From positions 37,342,674 to 37,406,673 of the forward strand of contig CM068546.1 in NCBI GenBank assembly GCA_035048495.1: a stretch of 64,000 nt of DNA, given 5' to 3'. A program made the position numbers and the translations under genes. Numbering within the stretch: position 1 is the stretch's first letter; each line of letters starts with the position of its first letter. Shown here one piece after another: positions 59,601 through 64,000 of the stretch. Under the pieces are notes generated by a model. The model saw nothing but the letters and a program-made list of their open reading frames with translations. It did not search any database and was not told where the DNA came from. This DNA is from Euptelea pleiosperma. Lineage: Eukaryota > Streptophyta > Magnoliopsida > Ranunculales > Eupteleaceae.

Positions 59601-62600
59601 GAGACATTAATCTCTGAAACCGACGCACGTTGAAGACGAGCAAAAATCTTAGTCATTCTTGGAAGTTCGCTGCTTCCCAAGATTTGAGCTCAAAGTGGCT
59701 CATATTCTGGTCGGAGTCCAGAGAGAAATCGAGCAACGTCAAAGTCTTCTCTCTATTTACGTTGTTTTACCAGATCAGACGTAAGGGATTGATAAACATT
59801 CAACTCATTCCGAATGTTTTGAAGAGTTAAATAATACTCAGCAAGTGGCTTCTCACCATGCTGCAAAGAAGTATTCTTCAACCAACTGATACGTCCTTGT
59901 GATGTTATTCTCACCATAATACATTTTCCCAACTTGTTCCTAGATCTCCTTAACACTATTTAGAAACATCAAATTAATGCTAATTTTCAAATCCATACTA
60001 TTCCACAGCCAAGTCATGATTTGGGCATTCTCCTGCACCCACTCTGAAATGTGACTGGCATCAGACTTTGGCGTTTCTTCAGTCAAATATTTCCCTTTCC
60101 CTTTGGCTGTGAGAAATACTTCAACAACTTTAGCTCAGGGAACATAATTACTTCAATTGAGTCTAATGGAAGTCATCTGGATATTAAAGAAATCTCTAGG
60201 CACCACAACCTTATTTTTATCATCCATCACTGCTCACCAGAATATCATAAAGCTAAACAATAGCAACGCGAGCGGGATTCAAACTTTTTTTTTCTTTTTA
60301 AACACCCGCGAGCAACACGAATAGGATTCAGACCTTTCGGGACAACTCCTTTAACGATTTTCCACTAGAGAAAATCCCAAACCAAAAGCAAACCACTTCT
60401 AAAATCACTCTGCAATATCCTAGAAGCCAGATAACCACCCACAAGACCTGCAATTTTGCTCAGAACATGCAAATAGCAGTTGCTATTTTGGCTAGAGAGG
60501 AATCGTTCAGATTCTGGACCCGGCGATTTTGGCTGGAGAGTAATCTCCCATCATCTGATGCCTGCGATCTACCTTGGAGGCACAACTAACACACATCAAC
60601 TTGATCTGAGAACAATCTCCCCATTTTTTAACCTTGCGATTTGCCCTGAGAGGACTTCTCTCAGTTACAAGAGAACTTCTCACAACCACACTCAAATACC
60701 AAATTTGAGGCCACGATCTTCATTAGTTTTGCATGATGGCCTTCTTAACTTTACGTACAACCTGTGGTCGAAACCACCACTACACACGGAGAAGATCTAG
60801 GTTTTTTTCACAAAACCCTAGATTTATTTATTCACCACAAAAGAGGAAAAGAAGAAGAAATAAAAAAGAAGAGAAGTGAACCCTAGAAACACAGGATCAA
60901 TGCTCTGATATCATGTTAGGATCTAGGGTTTCATAGATGAGAGAGAGAGAGAGAGAGAAGAATAGTGGGAAAGATGGGATAATCGAATTGGGTGGTTTTG
61001 CCCTAATCGATCCCCTTTTATATTAAAGTATAAAAGGTGAAGACATCAATACCCTTACAAGTCCCACATATATACCCACATGCATAAACAATAATAACTA
61101 ACAGATACCATAACAAATAATAGTGACATAATGTTTAATCCAAGTTCTACCATGTGATCATGTCTCAAGTTCTACTGTGTGACCATCTCTTGCAATTTAT
61201 TATCCATGGCCATTGGCCATTCCATACAGTAAAAACTTTTAAACTCCTTAGTTCTAAAGTACTACTAAAATAATTGCACAAGTAAAAGCTCTCGATAATA
61301 TCCTCAAATAGTCGATGAAGTCAAGCTGGTGGTGCATCGGCTGTTTCATCATCACTGTTAGCTTCTTCTGCCAATGGCCGTGGATAATAGATCGTAAACA
61401 TTGTCACATAGTGAAACTTGGGTCAAAACATTATGTTTTTATTATTTTATTTTGGTACTTTTAATTTTTCTAATATTTTTTTTAGTTTTCCAATATGGTT
61501 TCGTCCGTTTCACCTTGGTTTCACAAGGTTTTAAAATCAAAACCACTGAAACGTTTCAGTCGAAACCAACGAACTCAGGGTTTCACGAAACCCTTTGTTT
61601 TTGTTTATCATTCATTGCCGACTGAAACTTGAAACCGTGGGTTAGGGGGTCCTCTACATTTTTTTTTTGACAAGGAGGGGGGTTCCTTTACTTTTTATTT
61701 TTGACAAGGAGGGGGGTCCTTTACTCAACTATGGTTCATGAGTGAAATTGGGATCTAGAAAAGGATAAGGATTTTAAAAGAACTTGACAAGATCTTCTCA
61801 AAAGAACTGTCTCTTCATTGCAAGGATTGCATTAATATCATATACAATATTTATATCCTTTTGTCCATTTGCTGGTCTTGCTTGGTAGGATGATGGAGGG
61901 AAATCCAGATGAAGATCTTGAGGTGATGAACAAATATGCAATGTTCTCGTTCTAGCTTGATTTCCTCTCTCCAGATAATACCATATGTTAACTGTGAATA
62001 TCCTAGTTTGCTCTCACTTGTGCAATCGTTCCATTGTAAGTTCCTCAATGATTGGATACGATGTCATACTCACGTATAGTGTCTGATACATGATGACACA
62101 CTTTTCAAACAAACCTTATTTTTATTCAAATGTTTTGTTTTCAGCTTTTATTTGGATATTGTTTATATGCTTTTTTTATATAAATCTTCTCATCTCTGAA
62201 TACATTCTTTCTATATGTTATACTTAGCTTGAACTAAAACATTTTAACAAATATATCTCTCAACATATGGAACAAACTGTATGGACCTGACAGCATATTG
62301 GGTTTGTGTCTGGCACTTGGTGTCAATGTTAGACACTGATCCACGTGTCCATCTCCTTGTTACATAGGATGCTGTTCTTGGAAACTTCTAATCCCTATTT
62401 AGATCACTTAACCTTTTCTTTCATGAATAAATTTGCATACGCTTGCTACTTGGCGAAACTAGAACTGATTTTTTCTTTTTCTTTTTCATTCTGGTAACAG
62501 GTCCTTGGAGCTTGACAAGGCTGAATTTTTACTGGGGAGTGTTATAAATGCTGTTGTTAGCCAAGTAATGATCTTACTGAGGGAAAGAGGTTTACATTTG

Positions 62601-64000
62601 ATCCGCGATATTCCAGAGGAAATCAAAACACTGACTATTTATGGTGATCAAGTAAGAATTCAACAAATTTTGGCCGATTTCTTGTTGAATATGGTGCGAT
62701 ATGCTCCATCTCCAGAAGGTTGGGTAGAGATTCAAGTTCAGCCAACTTTGAAGCAAATTTCGAATGGAATAGAACTTGTGCATCTCGAATTCAGGTATGC
62801 TAGCTTCATGGCAATTTCTTATATTTTTTTTTAATATCTCACGCTCAGGTACATGCTTGATGATTGTCATGGTTCAAATGAACGATACCGAAACGTATTG
62901 GAAGTATCGTTCGGTTTCGGACGAAACTTCGTGAAACTGAAACGAATTGTTAGTGCAAATTTACACGTAAAATGAAGTATCGTTTGGTTTCGGACAAAAA
63001 CAACCGAAACATATGTAGTTTCGTCCTATAGCGAAACTGAAACGATATGGATGAAACGTTTCGGTTTCGGCCGAAACTTTGAAACATGATTGTTACTGTG
63101 TTTTTTCTATATATGAAACTGTGACATCTAAAATGGAGTTTGGCAATTAGATAACAGTCCAATTTACTTAACTAGCAGTTTCTTCTGTGCTTCCTGTATA
63201 AAAATGTTTAAAGATTAATGCTACTGTGGTGTACTTCAGATTATATTAAGGTTTGGAATTTGTTGGGTGGACAGGAATTTGCTCCAATAACTCAATTAAA
63301 AACTGAGTGAAAAATTTAGTGCTTAGTCGGTCAAGTTAAAATGTTGAGTCAACTTCTGACCGGGTGGAAGGAGGGTTTATCTTTGGAAAGAAGCTTTTTG
63401 TAGTAAAATGCAATGAAACTTTTAGAACTTGCAAAGTTTCTCGTGTAAAATTTGTTATAGTATGCTAATTTATAAGAAAATACACAATAGTACAATAAGA
63501 TATGAGAAAATGGTGTTGTAGAAGTATCCAATACCAGTATTGGTATCATATCGTGCTGATACGCGTGCGACAAGGGTGTAGTGTTTTAGCACTAAACATA
63601 ATTTCTTTTAGCTTAATATTAAAATAATTTGGTATAATGTATCTTAGCATATCTTAATGTATCAGTGAACGAAAGTGTGATTCTTTTAAGTATATACAGC
63701 TGTGGGATAGTTTAGATGCTTTAAACATCATGTTCTTAGATTATTTTATGCATCAAACATTGTTTATCAAAATATTTTGAAGCATATCAGAGCACATCGA
63801 TGCATATATTGATACATGTCTTGATTTTTTCTAGCATACATCTATGTATCAATATGTATTTTTAAGTTACAGATTCGTAGTGTGACACTGATATTTTAAA
63901 CCTTGTGGATTCCATTAACTGAAAGAAACATGGAAAAGAGCAGAGCTAAGGATAATTGGTCACAATGTTGAGAGGCTGCTGTTTCTTGTTTTTGTTCTTG
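47678..64000 (+). CDS. PHYB: Phytochrome B, first three coding exons (3' end outside window)
   Basis: Exons 47678-49742, 52836-53643 and 62501-62794 join in phase (1055 codons plus 2 nt); the rest from 62795 is intron 3. Order: short N-terminal extension, PAS (about 90-200), GAF (about 226-408), PHY (about 418-598), two output PAS domains (about 626-830), then the histidine-kinase-related domain, whose last part is beyond the window. The bilin attachment cysteine is Cys331 in [19 protein letters not shown] is intact. [20 protein letters not shown] and [15 protein letters not shown] are B-type phytochrome signatures, against phyA. The H-box reads [14 protein letters not shown] without the phospho-accepting His, as in Arabidopsis phyB. 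The Gly-rich N-terminus of monocot and some dicot phyB proteins is absent. Red light converts Pr to Pfr, which enters the nucleus and triggers PIF turnover. Introns 1 (3.1 kb) and 2 (8.9 kb) are enlarged by nested transposons. Confidence 0.96.
49953..51394. mobile_element. hAT-like element in PHYB intron 1 (1.44 kb)
   Basis: Termini cagtgttttt and gaaaacactg; CAGTG ends are characteristic of hAT. The exact 8-bp TSD atcccaac lies at 49945-49952 and 51395-51402. Subterminal regions are full of aggcg/cgcct motifs (ggcgtgaggcgaggcgcttc; gaggcgtacgcctcg). There is no transposase frame; the middle is occupied by LTR-like sequence (50248-51086). Confidence 0.88.
50248..51086. mobile_element. LTR-derived insert with inverted 110-bp arms inside the hAT element
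   Basis: The left arm 50248-50357 (tgtaaacgagaaaagagatc onward) recurs inverted at about 50965-51086 ending ctcttttctccgtttaca. Just before the right unit, at about 50912-50928, is ccccagcggagtcgcca, the complement of a primer-binding-site-like sequence seen at LTR borders of plant Ty3-type elements. Its tgcaaac start and gtttaca end give TG...CA borders for a unit of about 158 bp. The arrangement looks like a rearranged or inverted LTR remnant. Confidence 0.55.
51800..52835. other. Right part of PHYB intron 1
   Basis: Contains worn 'gttgcatggattctt ... gacacgtgtccatg' sequence (51890-52395) related to the hAT-like element of GUN1 intron 2, an (AT)n run at 52428-52441 and a (CT)n run at 52626-52645. 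The acceptor at 52831-52835 is tgcag. Confidence 0.6.
54775..54850 (+). repeat. tRNA-like SINE fragment
   Basis: gtggcccaattggtttaggg resembles a polymerase III A box; gggctcgaatcccacta about 45 bases on fits a B box (ggttcgaatcc). It lacks paired stems and looks like a tRNA-derived repeat. Confidence 0.4.
54919..55111 (-). repeat. 3' LTR of the Copia element
   Basis: 193 bp, starting tgttaagatctagggtttca and ending ataataactaaca. It differs from the partner LTR by a shorter GA run, a few substitutions and a short indel near aggcttaaagcataaaag. Confidence 0.92.
55111..56567 (-). pseudogene. Copia reverse transcriptase (C-terminal part) and RNase H
   Basis: The minus frame 56567-55992 reads [68 protein letters not shown] and the catalytic [12 protein letters not shown]: Copia reverse transcriptase. 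After a frame break comes 55707-55501 ([40 protein letters not shown]), then 55443-55192 ([20 protein letters not shown]), the RNase H region. Several breaks mean no single frame is intact. Confidence 0.88.
56565..57495. mobile_element. hAT-like element nested in the Copia reverse transcriptase
   Basis: 931 bp between caaagtttaaaaaggc and gcctttttaaactatg, with the exact 8-bp TSD catgtacc at 56557-56564 and 57496-57503. Removing it and one TSD copy rejoins the Copia phrase ALHSNGT | [10 protein letters not shown] in frame. The ends are rich in gaggcttaagcctc motifs; there is no transposase frame. Confidence 0.92.
57500..58740 (-). pseudogene. Copia integrase region, broken
   Basis: The minus strand 58740-58369 has the zinc-binding and catalytic start: [37 protein letters not shown] and [18 protein letters not shown]. 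After a break 58471-58049 gives [20 protein letters not shown] and [17 protein letters not shown]. Further downstream 58038-57529 holds the GIYCYPCPD-like linker region in altered frame. Confidence 0.85.
58891..60227 (-). pseudogene. Copia gag and protease, broken
   Basis: Gag begins at the ATG 60227-60225 ([18 protein letters not shown]) and stops early at 60155-60153. Later gag pieces include [20 protein letters not shown] and a Gly/Arg-rich tail with the zinc knuckle [15 protein letters not shown], which has lost its usual second Cys. The aspartic protease motif is [13 protein letters not shown] near 59165. Pieces lie in more than one frame. Confidence 0.85.
60914..61103 (-). repeat. 5' LTR of the Copia element
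   Basis: 190 bp, starting tgttaggatctagggtttca and ending ataataactaaca. Contains a (GA)n run at 60941-60959. The two LTRs are clearly close relatives by eye, so the insertion is not ancient. Confidence 0.92.
61640..62500. other. Right part of PHYB intron 2
   Basis: AT-rich, with a duplicated 'gacaaggaggggggtccttta' type phrase at 61668-61725. A worn gacactgatccacgtgtcca fragment lies at 62330-62352. Ends with the acceptor ggtaacag. Confidence 0.55.
62795..64000. other. Start of PHYB intron 3, with a small inverted-repeat element
   Basis: The donor gtatgc is at 62795. About 62875-63090 has catggttcaaatgaacgata on the left and gaaactttgaaacatg on the right, a member of the catggtt hAT-like family filled with gaaacg/cgtttc motifs. 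No coding exon is visible up to base 64000; the last PHYB exon lies outside. Confidence 0.6.

Larger units (their letters stand above)
54919..61103 (-). mobile_element. Ty1/Copia LTR retrotransposon in PHYB intron 2
   Basis: Complete by structure: LTRs 60914-61103 (5') and 54919-55111 (3'), each beginning TGTTA and ending CTAACA, with the exact 5-bp TSD gatac at 54914-54918 and 61104-61108. Next to the 5' LTR on the minus strand is tgatatcagagca, a diverged initiator-tRNA-Met primer site. A purine tract gcttgagggggagtg precedes the 3' LTR. Coding order is gag, protease, integrase, reverse transcriptase, RNase H, which is Copia order. It is dead: a stop codon in gag (60155-60153), several frame breaks, and a hAT insertion in the reverse transcriptase region. 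It opposes PHYB in orientation. Confidence 0.93.
54448..61639. mobile_element. Outer hAT-like element (catggtt family) split by a Copia retrotransposon
   Basis: The left end catggttcaatggtgcaagt and the right end acttgaaaccgtg are inverted relative to each other and carry the same family termini as 29006, 30880 and 35186. Flanking 8-mers gttcaggg and ggttaggg agree at 6 of 8. Between the ends sit gaaac/gtttc-rich arms (54490-54580; 61490-61640) interrupted by the Copia element at 54919-61103. Confidence 0.6.

Noticed and set aside
60480..60800. 106-residue plus-strand frame
   Set aside because: It lies in the untranslated stretch between the Copia 5' LTR and gag, on the wrong strand, with no motif.

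Overview
The window is nuclear DNA of a flowering plant. It holds four protein-coding genes with GT-AG introns, a TATA box about 30 bases ahead of expected transcription starts, and long AT-rich spacers filled with plant-type transposons. The species cannot be read from the sequence. The proteins are clear land-plant orthologues and the dispersed repeats carry no label I recognise.

Layout. (1) 1-4012, minus strand: first six exons of a six-blade kelch-repeat protein; its 3' end lies beyond base 1. (2) 4013-16880: about 13 kb of spacer packed with small inverted-repeat elements, several with exact 9-bp target-site duplications (TSDs), plus remnants of an L1-like LINE. (3) 16941-23466, plus strand: complete four-exon GUN1, the plastid PPR-SMR protein of plastid-to-nucleus signalling. 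(4) 23467-33080: spacer with a miniature LTR element (TRIM-like), a tRNA-derived SINE-like repeat, hAT- and Mutator-type miniatures. (5) 33084-42216, plus strand: complete ATP-citrate lyase subunit B gene (16 coding exons plus a 1.38-kb intron in the 5' UTR). (6) 42217-47677: spacer and PHYB upstream region, with several miniature elements carrying CACGTG G-boxes. (7) 47678 to the right edge, plus strand: phytochrome B, first three coding exons. Its introns are swollen by nested transposons, including a Copia retrotransposon in intron 2 that itself contains a hAT insertion.

The genes are not an operon. GUN1 acts in plastid retrograde signalling, PHYB is the red/far-red receptor, and ACLB makes cytosolic acetyl-CoA; their closeness is probably incidental, though worth a synteny check. 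The most distinctive property is the miniature-element load: one superfamily of about 350-400 bp elements with very long inverted arms and 9-bp TSDs (Mutator-like) carries a G-box in each arm, and copies have settled ahead of PHYB and beside ACLB. A second set, with 8-bp TSDs (hAT-like), sits mostly in introns. I found no CRISPR array, rRNA, functional tRNA gene or other new multi-gene system.

All splice sites were placed by eye from GT/AG dinucleotides, reading phase and protein-family conservation. Exon lengths sum to whole codons for GUN1 (2634 nt) and ACLB (1827 nt).
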